Positions 36,934 through 44,109 of a DNA stretch of 50,526 bases are shown here, piece by piece. This DNA is from Planctomycetota bacterium (GTDB taxonomy: Bacteria > Planctomycetota > B15-G4 > SIAN01), in assembly GCA_016795285.1 (NCBI GenBank), contig JAEUIC010000032.1, positions 1 to 50,526 of the forward strand, read 5' to 3'. Within the stretch, counting starts at the first letter, position 1, and each line of letters starts with the position of its first letter. A program made the position numbers and the translations under genes. The notes beneath the pieces are model-generated. The model had not been told where the DNA came from. It worked only from the letters and a program-made list of their open reading frames with translations, and did not search any database.

Positions 36934-37075
36934 GACCGCGGTTCCTCGCCCTGCGCGGGCGTCGCGTGTCGAGGCCCGATCGGAGGGACCGCGGATCGTA
37001 GCGGGCGGCGCGCGAGCGTCGACGGCGCGCCGGCGGCGCTCGGCGCGGCGCGAGCGATCGGCGCGACGGAAGAGT

Positions 37076-37435
37076 TCAACGCCGCGGCAGCGCCTGCAGC
37101 AATCCGTCGAGCGCCGGGTCGTCGGGCAGCGCGCGCGCCTGCATCGCGTGGTCGCCGCCCGGCTCGTCGATCCAGCACTCGCCCGTCCAGAACCAGGTCG
37201 CATTGAAGAGGAGCACGTCGCCCACGGCGGCGAGCGCGTAGACCGGGGTCACCACCCCGGTGACGAGGAAGAGCCCCTCCTGCGCCCAGTCGTTCTCCCA
37301 CTGCTGGTTCCAGTGCCAGAGGCGACGCGTCGCGGCGAACGGGCCGTAGCAAGCGGGAGTCGCGCCGAGCGCCAGCAAGCCGAGCAGGAGCGCGGCGCGG
37401 CGCGCCAGGGACGATGCGGGACGCGGAAGGTGCAT
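37076..37435 (-). CDS. small DUF3332-like lipoprotein (short copy)
   Basis: A 119-aa lipoprotein. The signal ends LGATPACYGPFAATRR with Cys29 as the likely lipid anchor. The mature part WHWNQQWENDWAQEGLFLVTG and VVTPVYALAAVGDVLLFNATWFWTG parallels the upstream gene 37565-38044 (TWNGQVCGTEGWGSKWGNEV and LLPVYGICVWIDGLIINSIEFWSG), placing both in the DUF3332 family of unknown function. This copy lacks the C-terminal 50 residues of its neighbour. GGAG 6 nt upstream supports the start at 37435. It is 129 bp downstream of its paralogue, with a long hairpin (37459-37492) between them, and lies upstream of fumC on the same strand. Confidence 0.85.
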   Translation of the reverse strand: MHLPRPASSLARRAALLLGLLALGATPACYGPFAATRRLWHWNQQWENDWAQEGLFLVTGVVTPVYALAAVGDVLLFNATWFWTGECWIDEPGGDHAMQARALPDDPALDGLLQALPRR

Positions 37436-37458
37436 GGCGAGCTCCTCGCGAAGCAGAG

Positions 37459-37492
37459 CCGGCGGGCCGCGCCGTGAGACGCGACCCGCCGG
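37459..37492 (-). terminator. long hairpin between the two DUF3332-like genes
   Basis: CCGGCGGG (37459-37466) pairs with CCCGCCGG (37485-37492); with a wobble and a mismatch the stem reaches CAG/CTG at 37454-37456 and 37495-37497. It starts about 70 nt after the stop at 37565 and ends about 20 nt before the ATG at 37435, so it may be a terminator or a leader structure. Confidence 0.45.
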
Positions 37493-37564
37493 TGCTGAAT
37501 TCAGTCGCAGGACAGAGCTGAGGTCAGCTCCACGCGGCCGCCGCAGACCGGCGACCGCCACATC

Positions 37565-38044
37565 TCAGCGCGCGGCGACGAGGGCGACCTCGCCCGTCGC
37601 GCTGGTGGCCGCCGCGGCGACCTCGTTGCCGGCCGCATCGTGCAGGACCGTGCCCGCGTCGGTGCGATCGAGGGTGTAGGTGCCGATGACGTTGCCGCCC
37701 TCGAGGATCTCGACCTTGATCGAGTTCTCGGCGACCTTCTCCATGCGGAGGTCGTGGCGGTCATCGATCTTGCTGACGACCGAGGTCATCGGGTTGCTGC
37801 CCGACCAGAACTCGATCGAGTTGATGATGAGGCCGTCGATCCAGACGCAGATGCCGTAGACCGGCAGCAGCACGCCGGTGAGGAGGAAGACCACCTCATT
37901 GCCCCACTTCGAGCCCCAGCCTTCGGTGCCGCAGACCTGGCCGTTCCAGGTGTGGAGCTTCTTGGTCAGCGCGAAGCTGCCGTAGCAGCCCGTCGACAGA
38001 ACCGCCGCCGCGAGAGCCAAGCCCCACTTCGACGAAATCCGCAT
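37565..38044 (-). CDS. DUF3332-family lipoprotein
   Basis: A 159-aa lipoprotein. The signal ends AAAVLSTGCYGSFALTKKLH (Cys20 lipobox). The DUF3332 core is clear: TWNGQVCGTEGWGSKWGNEV, FLLTGVLLPVYGICVWIDG and LIINSIEFWSGSNPM, a partly hydrophobic segment that may lie against the membrane. The C-terminal 55 residues (SIKVEILEGGNVIGTYTLDR) form a beta-rich tail typical of the family. The family is found in many Gram-negative bacteria and its role is unknown. GAGGAGG about 6 nt upstream supports the ATG at 38044. It is followed by a shorter paralogue (37076-37435). Confidence 0.9.
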   Translation of the reverse strand: MRISSKWGLALAAAVLSTGCYGSFALTKKLHTWNGQVCGTEGWGSKWGNEVVFLLTGVLLPVYGICVWIDGLIINSIEFWSGSNPMTSVVSKIDDRHDLRMEKVAENSIKVEILEGGNVIGTYTLDRTDAGTVLHDAAGNEVAAAATSATGEVALVAAR

Positions 38045-38360
38045 GCCGATCCTCCTCGTCTGGGATGAACCGCGACCCGCACGACGTGGCGAGCGCCACT
38101 TCGCGCGACCGCGAGAAGCACTGGGGCGAGGCCCTTCCCCGACCCCTACCGATGGCGCGGGATGGTAGCACCGCGGCCAGCGCTCCCCAACGATGCCGAC
38201 GGCGCAGCCGTGCGCGCTTGGCAGCCGCCGCTCGACCGTCCCACCCGCCGCCGCTCCGCGCTGCGGCTCGATCGAGGACGAAGGAGCGCCCGCCCCCGAT
38301 CGCTTGGATCGAGGACGGGCGCTCGACGAATCGACTGCTTTGCGTGTGCTCGACCGCGGC
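38045..38360. other. 316-bp intergenic region with a hairpin, no gene supported
   Basis: This lies between the DUF3332 gene start and the stop of the TRL-like lipoprotein gene (both minus). No frame shows a recognisable product. A 9-bp inverted repeat, GAGCGCCCG (38284-38292) with CGGGCGCTC (38316-38324), lies 37-77 nt after the stop at 38361 and is a possible terminator. The same stretch contains a partly duplicated GATCGAGGACG sequence. Confidence 0.5.
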
Positions 38361-38735
38361 TCAGTTGCCGTAGACGTGCACGGTGAAGGTCTGCCAGATC
38401 CCGAGGATGTTCATCACCTCGTAATCGGCGTAGGCGACCGAGGTCATCCCCGCCGACGATGCGATCTGGCCGATCGCCGCGTCGTCCCACGAGAACGACC
38501 ACTGGCCGGCGATCGGGACGTTGAGGAACTTGGTCTGCGAGCTCGACGTCTTCATCGTCGCCGCTCCGGCTGCGTTGCCATCGTAGTTCGCCGTGAGCGG
38601 CGCCTTGACGTGCGCGAAGATCGCGCCGCCCGGCGGGTTCACGGGGGCCTTATGGCTGGTCAGTCCGCAAGCCGTGACGGTCGAGACGAGCGCGAGCGCG
38701 CCGACACCACGAAGGGCGCGTTGCACCGCACTCAT
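38361..38735 (-). CDS. TRL-like lipoprotein (second of a tandem pair)
   Basis: A 124-aa lipoprotein. The signal ends LALVSTVTACGLTSHKAP (Cys23 lipobox). The mature part matches the TRL-like family: PPGGAIFAHVKAPLTANYDG near the N-terminus, then a core LNVPIAGQWSFSWDDAAIGQIASSAGM and the C-terminal ADYEVMNILGIWQTFTVHVYGN. The function of the family is unknown. Its start codon (38735) is 4 bp beyond the stop of the upstream paralogue (38740), whose last codons supply a GGTGAG Shine-Dalgarno, so the two are probably translationally coupled. An in-frame ATG at 38750 would overlap the upstream gene. Confidence 0.88.
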   Translation of the reverse strand: MSAVQRALRGVGALALVSTVTACGLTSHKAPVNPPGGAIFAHVKAPLTANYDGNAAGAATMKTSSSQTKFLNVPIAGQWSFSWDDAAIGQIASSAGMTSVAYADYEVMNILGIWQTFTVHVYGN

Positions 38736-38739
38736 TGCA

Positions 38740-39066
38740 TCACTCACCATGCGCCCGGGTCGTGAACTTCGAGTAGATGCCGAGGATGTTGAAGAACTCG
38801 TAGTCGAGGTGGTTGATCTTGGTGAGACCGCCGTTCGCCGCCGCCGCGGTCGCGCTGCAGTCGCCCATCGCGACCAGGCCGAGGTAGGACTCGGACGAAG
38901 CGGAGCCCGTCTTGGCGCCCGGCATCGTCGCGTTGGCGTCGGTGTCGATCGGGGCCGAGATCTTCGAATAGACCCAGCCGCCCGGCGGGACGACCGGCGC
39001 GCTGTAGAAGCCGGCGCAACCGCCGAGAGCCGCCAGCGGGAGCAGGAACGCGAAGCGCTTCGACAT
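38740..39066 (-). CDS. TRL-like lipoprotein (first of a tandem pair)
   Basis: A 108-aa lipoprotein. The signal ends LLPLAALGGCAGFYSAP (Cys17 lipobox). The same TRL-like core as in the next gene follows: PPGGWVYSKISAPIDTDAN, LGLVAMGDCSATAAAANGGL and the C-terminal INHLDYEFFNILGIYSKFT. TRL-like proteins are small envelope lipoproteins of unknown function. GGAGG about 8 nt upstream fixes the start at 39066. It opens a short two-gene transcript with its paralogue 38361-38735 4 bp downstream; the 152-bp region 39067-39218 behind it holds no gene. Confidence 0.88.
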   Translation of the reverse strand: MSKRFAFLLPLAALGGCAGFYSAPVVPPGGWVYSKISAPIDTDANATMPGAKTGSASSESYLGLVAMGDCSATAAAANGGLTKINHLDYEFFNILGIYSKFTTRAHGE

Positions 39067-39218
39067 CGGACTGTCCTCCTCGATTGAAGCTCGCCATGGC
39101 CGCGCAGCGGACGCCGACCAGCGACTAGCGAGCAAGCCGCGAGCGTAGTGGCACCTGGAAGCGCGTTCAAGCGGCGCGAAGCCGCGGCGAGCACGGCAGA
39201 GCGGGGACGTTCGCGCGA

Positions 39219-39863
39219 TCAGCGCCGGCGGATCGCGACGAAGTCGGCGAAGCGCGTGCGCGCATCGGCGCTGGTGAAGAGGCCGACGCGGCCGGGCCCT
39301 TCGAACGCCGTCGACTCCGCTTCCAGCACCAGTTGCCCATCGAGCGTCGCGCGCGCCTCGTCGCCCGACACGTCGACCCGCAGCACGCGCCAGCCGGTGC
39401 CCGACTCGATGGTCGCCGATGCGATCTCATCGCGCTGCCCGTCCGCGCACTGACCGAAGCGGATCCGTGCCGCCAGCAGATCGACCTCGACCCACGCGAA
39501 GCGCGACCCGTCGCCGATCGCCCACGCGATCCCGCCGCCGCGCGCCAGCGAGCCGCCCTGCGCCTCGAGGCGCACCTCGAGCGCCCCCTCCTCGAACGGC
39601 TCCGCGCCGACGAGGCAGAGGTTCACGCCTCCCGCCGGAGCGCCGCCGAGCTGCTCGAGCGCCGGCATGCCGGCCGCCAGCCCGATCGCCTCGCCGACGC
39701 GCCACTCGCCGCTCACCACCTCGATCGCGGCGGGCGTCGCGCCGGCCGGCCCCGCGAAGAACTCGCGCGAGATGCGCCAGCCGACGCAGGCCGGAGCCAG
39801 CAGCGCGACGCCGAGCGCCAGCGCAACACCCACCAATCGACGCGGCGGCGCCATCCCGTTCAT
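39219..39863 (-). CDS. lipoprotein with LamG/DUF1080-like beta-sandwich
   Basis: A 214-aa lipoprotein. The signal ends LGVALLAPACVGWR (Cys26 lipobox). The mature part is a jelly-roll-like beta-sandwich: GGVNLCLVGAEPFEEGALEV, GIAWAIGDGSRFAWVEVDLL, GTGWRVLRVDVSGDEARATLDG and GPGRVGLFTSADARTRFADF, typical of 3-keto-disaccharide hydrolase/LamG-like domains that bind sugars; no catalytic residues can be named. The start ATG at 39863 overlaps the stop of the upstream dehydrogenase gene (ATGA), implying translational coupling; a second in-frame ATG at 39854 is possible. It is the last gene of the metabolic run that begins at 44982, although its envelope location does not fit that metabolism. Confidence 0.8.
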   Translation of the reverse strand: MNGMAPPRRLVGVALALGVALLAPACVGWRISREFFAGPAGATPAAIEVVSGEWRVGEAIGLAAGMPALEQLGGAPAGGVNLCLVGAEPFEEGALEVRLEAQGGSLARGGGIAWAIGDGSRFAWVEVDLLAARIRFGQCADGQRDEIASATIESGTGWRVLRVDVSGDEARATLDGQLVLEAESTAFEGPGRVGLFTSADARTRFADFVAIRRR

Positions 39864-40927
39864 CCCTTCGCGAGCTTCTGCACCTCGGCGGTGACGAGGT
39901 CGCCGATCTCGTCGGTCTTGTGGTCGCCGGCGTTCAAGCTCCGGATGCGCCCGCTGGTCAGCAGCGCCGCGATCGCCTGATCGACCTTCGCCGCCGCCTC
40001 CTTCTCGCCGAGGTAGTCGAGCATCATCCCGCCCGCGTTGATGGCGGCGAGCGGGTTGGCGACGTTCTTGCCGCGGTACTTCGGCGCCGAGCCGTGGATC
40101 GGCTCGAACATCGAGGTCTTGCCGGGATGGAGGTTTCCCGACGCGGCGATGCCAAGCCCGCCCTGCACCATCGCGCCGAGGTCGGTGAAGATGTCGCCGA
40201 AGATGTTCGGCATCACCGCGCAGTCGAACGACTCGGGGTTCTTCACCAGCCACATGCACGCTGCATCGATGTAGGCGTGGTCGGTGGCGACGCCCGGATA
40301 CTCCTTCGCCACCTCGGCGAAGGTGCGCGTCCAGATGTCCTGCGGGCGCACGGCGTTGGCCTTGTCGACCAGCGTCAGCTTCTTGCGCGGCCGGTTCTTC
40401 GCCAGCTCGAAGGCGTAGCGGATCACCCGCTCGCACCCCTTGCGCGTGTAGAGCATGGTGGCGATCGCCACCTCGTCCTGCGTCCCCTGCTTGAAGATGC
40501 CGCCGATGCCGGTGTAGGCGTCCTCGGTGTTCTCGCGCACGACGACCATGTCGACGTCGGCCGGCTTCTTGTCCTTCAACGGGCAGAAGCGCTCGTCGTA
40601 GAGCTTGATCGGCCGCAGGTTCACGTAGAGGTCGAGCTTGAAGCGCAGCCCGGCGATGACGGCGCGCTCGAGCATCCCGACCTCGAGGCGCGGGTCGCCG
40701 ATCGCGCCGAGGTAGACGGCCGCGTGCTGGCGGTACTCGTCGAAGGCGGAGTCGGGGTGGGCGACGCCGGTCTTCAGGAAGTGGTCGGCGCTCCACGGAT
40801 AGCGGGTGAGCTTCAGCTTGAAGCCGTAGATGTCGGCGAGCGCGCCGACCACCTTCAGCCCCTCGCGGATCACCTCTTCGCCGATCCCGTCGCCCGGGAT
40901 CACCGCAATCGCATGTTCACGCGCCAC
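39860..40927 (-). CDS. isopropylmalate/isocitrate/tartrate dehydrogenase family enzyme
   Basis: A 355-aa NAD-dependent decarboxylating beta-hydroxyacid dehydrogenase. Landmarks are IAVIPGDGIGEEVIREGLKV, FKLDLYVNLRPIKLYDERF (substrate arginines), VVVRENTEDAYTGIGG, LVDKANAVR (catalytic Lys) and MPNIFGDIFTDLGAMVQGGLG followed by SMFEPIHGSAPKYRGK (cofactor region). The RYPWSADHFLKTG and YVNLRPIKLYD segments resemble tartrate/malate dehydrogenase homologues more than true LeuB, so leucine synthesis is not assured; the other leu genes are absent here. The start is GTG 40927 (no in-frame ATG nearby), with GGAG 10 nt upstream. It lies 39 bp after the thiolase stop and overlaps the lipoprotein gene by 4 bp. 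Confidence 0.9.
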   Translation of the reverse strand: MAREHAIAVIPGDGIGEEVIREGLKVVGALADIYGFKLKLTRYPWSADHFLKTGVAHPDSAFDEYRQHAAVYLGAIGDPRLEVGMLERAVIAGLRFKLDLYVNLRPIKLYDERFCPLKDKKPADVDMVVVRENTEDAYTGIGGIFKQGTQDEVAIATMLYTRKGCERVIRYAFELAKNRPRKKLTLVDKANAVRPQDIWTRTFAEVAKEYPGVATDHAYIDAACMWLVKNPESFDCAVMPNIFGDIFTDLGAMVQGGLGIAASGNLHPGKTSMFEPIHGSAPKYRGKNVANPLAAINAGGMMLDYLGEKEAAAKVDQAIAALLTSGRIRSLNAGDHKTDEIGDLVTAEVQKLAKG

Positions 40928-40966
40928 GTTCGTCTCGCTCCGTTTCCGCCGGCCGGGAGGCCGTGC

Positions 40967-42184
40967 TCACTGGATGTTCTCGATCAGCAGCGCGATGCCC
41001 TGACCGCCGCCGATGCACGCCGACGCGATGCCGTAGCGCTTGCCGGTGCGCCGCAGCTGGTGCAGCAGCGTCAGCACCAGTCGCGTGCCGGTCGCGCCGA
41101 GCGGATGGCCGAGCGCGATGGCGCCGCCGTTCACGTTGCACTTGGCGCGATCGAGCCCGAGGTCCTTCTCGACCGCGAGGTACTGCGCGGAGAAGGCCTC
41201 GTTGATCTCGAAGAGGTCGATCTGCGCCAGGTCGAGCCCCGCCTTCTTCAGCACGTCGCGGATCGCCGGCGCTGGGCCGATGCCCATGATCTCGGGCGGC
41301 ACGCCCACCACCGACCACTCGACGATGCGCCCCATCGGCTTCAAGCCGTTGCGCTTCGCCGCGTCGGCCGTGGCGAGGATCACCGCCGCGGCGCCGTCGA
41401 CGATGCCGCTCGCGTTGCCGGCGGTCACCGTGCCGTCCTTGCCGAACGCCGGCCGCAGCGCCGCCAAGCCGGCGAGCGTCGTCTCCGGCTTGATGTGGTC
41501 GTCCTGGTCGATCGCGACCTTCTGGCCGCGCTTCTCCACGACGACCGGCACGATCTCCTCGGCGAAGAGCTTCTTCTCGACCGCTTCCGCGCCGAGCTGG
41601 TGGCTGCGCAGCGCGTACTCGTCCTGCGCCTCGCGGGTGATGCCCATCTTCTTCGCGAGGTTCTCGGCAGTCTGCGCCATGTAGAAGCCGCAGAAGCCGT
41701 CCATCAGCGAGGAGAACAGGCTGTCCTCGAGGGTCGGCTGCTGGCCGAGCCGGAAGCCGTCGCGCGCGCCGCGCAGCACGTAGGGCGCCTGCGACATGTT
41801 CTCCATGCCGCCCGCGGCGATCATCGACCCCTCGCCGAGCAGCAGGTGCTGCGCGCCGCTGATGATCGACTGGATCCCCGAGCCGCACAGCCGGTTCACG
41901 GTCAGCGCCGGCTTCTCGATCGGCACGCCCGCCTTCAACGCGACGTGGCGCGCGCCGTAGATGGCGTCGTTGGCCGTCTGCGCCGCATTGCCGACGATCG
42001 TGTGGTCGATCTGCGCCGGGATCACGCCGGTCTTCTGGAACGCGCCCTTCAGCGCGATCGCGGCCAGGTCGACGGCGGTGAACTCCTTCAGCTTCCCGTA
42101 GCCCGGGGTGCCCGAGTACTCGGCCATCGCCGTGCGGGCGCCGCCGAGGAGGACGATGTCGCGCTTGTCGTGACGCTGGTCCAT
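40967..42184 (-). CDS. acetyl-CoA acetyltransferase (thiolase)
   Basis: A 405-aa thiolase that condenses two acetyl-CoA to acetoacetyl-CoA or cleaves 3-ketoacyl-CoA. The three catalytic parts are present: nucleophile Cys100 (NRLCGSGIQS), His360 (GGAIALGHPLGATG) and acid/base Cys390 (SACIGGGQG). MSQAPYVLRGARDGFRLG resembles biosynthetic PhaA/AtoB-type enzymes. The length is normal. The start at 42184 is preceded by GAGGAGAG. It lies 13 bp after the stop of the enoyl-CoA hydratase gene, in one run with hydratase and hydroxyacyl-CoA dehydrogenase, which together interconvert acetyl-CoA and crotonyl-CoA or serve beta-oxidation. Confidence 0.96.
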   Translation of the reverse strand: MDQRHDKRDIVLLGGARTAMAEYSGTPGYGKLKEFTAVDLAAIALKGAFQKTGVIPAQIDHTIVGNAAQTANDAIYGARHVALKAGVPIEKPALTVNRLCGSGIQSIISGAQHLLLGEGSMIAAGGMENMSQAPYVLRGARDGFRLGQQPTLEDSLFSSLMDGFCGFYMAQTAENLAKKMGITREAQDEYALRSHQLGAEAVEKKLFAEEIVPVVVEKRGQKVAIDQDDHIKPETTLAGLAALRPAFGKDGTVTAGNASGIVDGAAAVILATADAAKRNGLKPMGRIVEWSVVGVPPEIMGIGPAPAIRDVLKKAGLDLAQIDLFEINEAFSAQYLAVEKDLGLDRAKCNVNGGAIALGHPLGATGTRLVLTLLHQLRRTGKRYGIASACIGGGQGIALLIENIQ

Positions 42185-42197
42185 GGTCGCGCTCTCC

Positions 42198-42983
42198 TCA
42201 CTCGCCCTTGAACTGCGCGGGACGCTTCTCGAGGAATGCCGCCATCCCCTCGCGCATGTCGCTGGTGGTGCAGAGCAGCCCGAAGAGGTTGCTCTCCGCG
42301 TTCAGCCCCTCGTCGAGCGGCATGTCCATCCCGCGGTAGCAGACCTCGAGCGCGAAGCGGACGGCGACCGGCCCACGCTCGAGGATCTTGTCGAGGATCG
42401 CGCGCGTCTTCGGGAGCAGCTCGGCCGGCTCGAAGACGTGGTTCACGAGGCCGATGCGGTGCGCCTCGTCGGCGCCGATCGGCTCGCCCGTCAAGATGAG
42501 TTCGGTCGCGCGGCCGATGCCGACCAGCCGCGGCAGCCGCTGGGTCCCGCCGTAGCCCGGGATGACGCCGAGCTTCACCTCGGGCAGCCCGAGCAGCGCG
42601 TTCTTCGACGCGGTGCGGAAGGTGCAGGCCGAGGCGAGCTCGAGGCCGCCGCCGAGGCAGAAGCCGTTGATGGCGGCGATGACCGGCTTGCCGAGCCGCT
42701 CGATGAAGGAGAAGAGCTCCTGCCCGACCCGCGCGATGTGCTTCGCGGAGAGCGGCGTGTTCTCCTTCAGCTCGCGGATGTCGGCGCCCGCGACGAACGC
42801 CTTCGGGCCGGCGCCGGTGACCAGCACGCCGCGCACGGTCGGGTCGGCCTGCGCGGCGGTGAAGGCGGCGCGCAGCTCGCCGAGCGTCTGCTTGTTCAGC
42901 GCGTTCAGCGCCTTCTCGCGGTTGACGGTCACGGTCAGCACCGCGCCGCTCTGCTCGACCAACAGGTTCTCGTAGGTGGCCAT
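42198..42983 (-). CDS. enoyl-CoA hydratase (crotonase family)
   Basis: A 261-aa crotonase-fold enzyme that adds water to trans-2-enoyl-CoA. Oxyanion-hole and acyl-CoA segments are visible (KAFVAGADIRELKE; KPVIAAINGFCLGGGLELA). Both catalytic glutamates of true hydratases are kept: the Glu of GGGLELA and the Glu of LPEVKLGVIPGYGGTQRL, matching Glu144 and Glu164 of the rat enzyme, so activity is expected. The start MATYENLL at 42983 has GGAG 7 nt upstream; the longer frame to 43082 adds residues without family likeness. It is followed 13 bp later by thiolase and preceded by the cyclophilin gene, with a terminator-like hairpin (43042-43077) between, so it may be separately controlled. Confidence 0.96.
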   Translation of the reverse strand: MATYENLLVEQSGAVLTVTVNREKALNALNKQTLGELRAAFTAAQADPTVRGVLVTGAGPKAFVAGADIRELKENTPLSAKHIARVGQELFSFIERLGKPVIAAINGFCLGGGLELASACTFRTASKNALLGLPEVKLGVIPGYGGTQRLPRLVGIGRATELILTGEPIGADEAHRIGLVNHVFEPAELLPKTRAILDKILERGPVAVRFALEVCYRGMDMPLDEGLNAESNLFGLLCTTSDMREGMAAFLEKRPAQFKGE

Positions 42984-43041
42984 CGTCTCGCTCCGGTCGA
43001 ATCCGGGTCCGTGCTGCCGCGCCCTTCCGTGGGCGAGGAAG

Positions 43042-43077
43042 CGAAAGCCCGCGCGACCGGCGGCCGCACGGGCTTCG
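43042..43077 (-). terminator. terminator-like hairpin after the cyclophilin gene
   Basis: On the minus strand CGAAGCCCG (43077-43069) pairs with CGGGCTTTCG (43051-43042), nine pairs with one bulge and a 17-nt loop, and is followed by CTTCC. The AAGCCCG/CGGGCTTT pattern is typical of intrinsic terminators. It starts 30 nt after the cyclophilin stop at 43107. Confidence 0.55.
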
Positions 43078-43106
43078 ATCATCTCACTCGGTCGTCTCGT
43101 TGCGCC

Positions 43107-44078
43107 TCACGGTCCGCCGTCCGTCCCGGCCGCAGCCGGCGCGAGCGGGCGGATCCGCTGGATCGTGACGCGCTGCTTCGGCTTGCTCGGCCCGGCGTCG
43201 GGGCCGCCCGGCACCAGCGCGCACGGCACCTCGGCGATCGCGTCGAGCACCTCGAGCCCCTTCGCGATCCGGCCGAACGCGGCGTAGTTGCCGTCGAGCG
43301 CCGGCTGGTCGCGATGGCAGAGGAAGAACTGGCAGCTGCCCGAGTGCGGGTCGGCCTTGTGCGCCATCGAGAGCGTGCCGCGCAGGTGGCGCGGGAAGCC
43401 GTCGCCGCGCCCCGCCTCGAGGCGCAGCTGGCGCGGGCCGTCGCCGCTGCCGTCGCCGTTGGGGCAGCCGCCCTGCACCATGAAGTTCTTCACGACGCGA
43501 TGGAACGACTGGCCGTCGTAGAAGCCCGCTTCCGCGAGGTCGAGGAAGTTGGCGACCGTCGCCGGCGCCTGCGCGAAGAAGAGCTCGAGGTCGATCACGC
43601 CGAGGTCGCACTCGAGGCGCGCCCCGTAGCCGCTCCAGTCGCGCCGCACTTCCAGCGCGAGCGGCGCCGCCGCGACCCCCGCCACCGTCCAGTCGAGCTG
43701 CAGCGTGCCGGGCGCCGCGCAGAGGTCGGGGAAGAGCGGCGCCACGTCGACCAGCGCCGACAGCGACGCCCCCGCCGGCAGCAGCAGCGGTTGCTGCGCG
43801 CCGCTCGGCGCGTTGCGCTCCGAGGCGGTGCGGACCGTGCCGTCGGCGCCGCGCGCCGTGAGGCCGGCCCCGAAGAGCAGCGCGTTGTGCAGCGCGAGCG
43901 AGGCGCGCCCGCGGTTCTCGACGGCGACGCGCACCCGCAACGGCTTCCCCGCCACGCAGAGGCGCTCCTCGAGCGCCAGCGTCACCGCGACCGGCGACTC
44001 GTCCGCCGGCGCTGCCGACGGAGCGGTTCCGGCCGAGAGCGCGAGGGCGGCGGCAGCAGCGGCGAGCGCGGTGCGCAT
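43107..44078 (-). CDS. exported cyclophilin-type peptidyl-prolyl isomerase
   Basis: A 323-aa protein. The signal peptide (ALAAAAAALALSAGTAPSAAP) is followed by a beta-rich N-terminal part of about 130 residues (LRVRVAVENRGRASLALHNALL) that looks like an Ig-like or BsuPI-type domain, and then by a cyclophilin domain: LGVIDLELFFAQAPATVANF, SFHRVVKNFMVQGG (catalytic Arg, Phe, Gln), MAHKADPHSGSCQFFLCH and LDGNYAAFGRIAKGLEVLD. Proline isomerase activity on envelope proteins is likely. The start is ambiguous: ATG 44078 (10 nt from GGAG) or the adjacent GTG 44081 (7 nt). It lies between dehydrogenase and hydratase genes although it is exported. Confidence 0.9.
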   Translation of the reverse strand: MRTALAAAAAALALSAGTAPSAAPADESPVAVTLALEERLCVAGKPLRVRVAVENRGRASLALHNALLFGAGLTARGADGTVRTASERNAPSGAQQPLLLPAGASLSALVDVAPLFPDLCAAPGTLQLDWTVAGVAAAPLALEVRRDWSGYGARLECDLGVIDLELFFAQAPATVANFLDLAEAGFYDGQSFHRVVKNFMVQGGCPNGDGSGDGPRQLRLEAGRGDGFPRHLRGTLSMAHKADPHSGSCQFFLCHRDQPALDGNYAAFGRIAKGLEVLDAIAEVPCALVPGGPDAGPSKPKQRVTIQRIRPLAPAAAGTDGGP

Positions 44079-44109
44079 CACGACGCGACTCCTTCGCGAG
44101 CCGTTCGGC

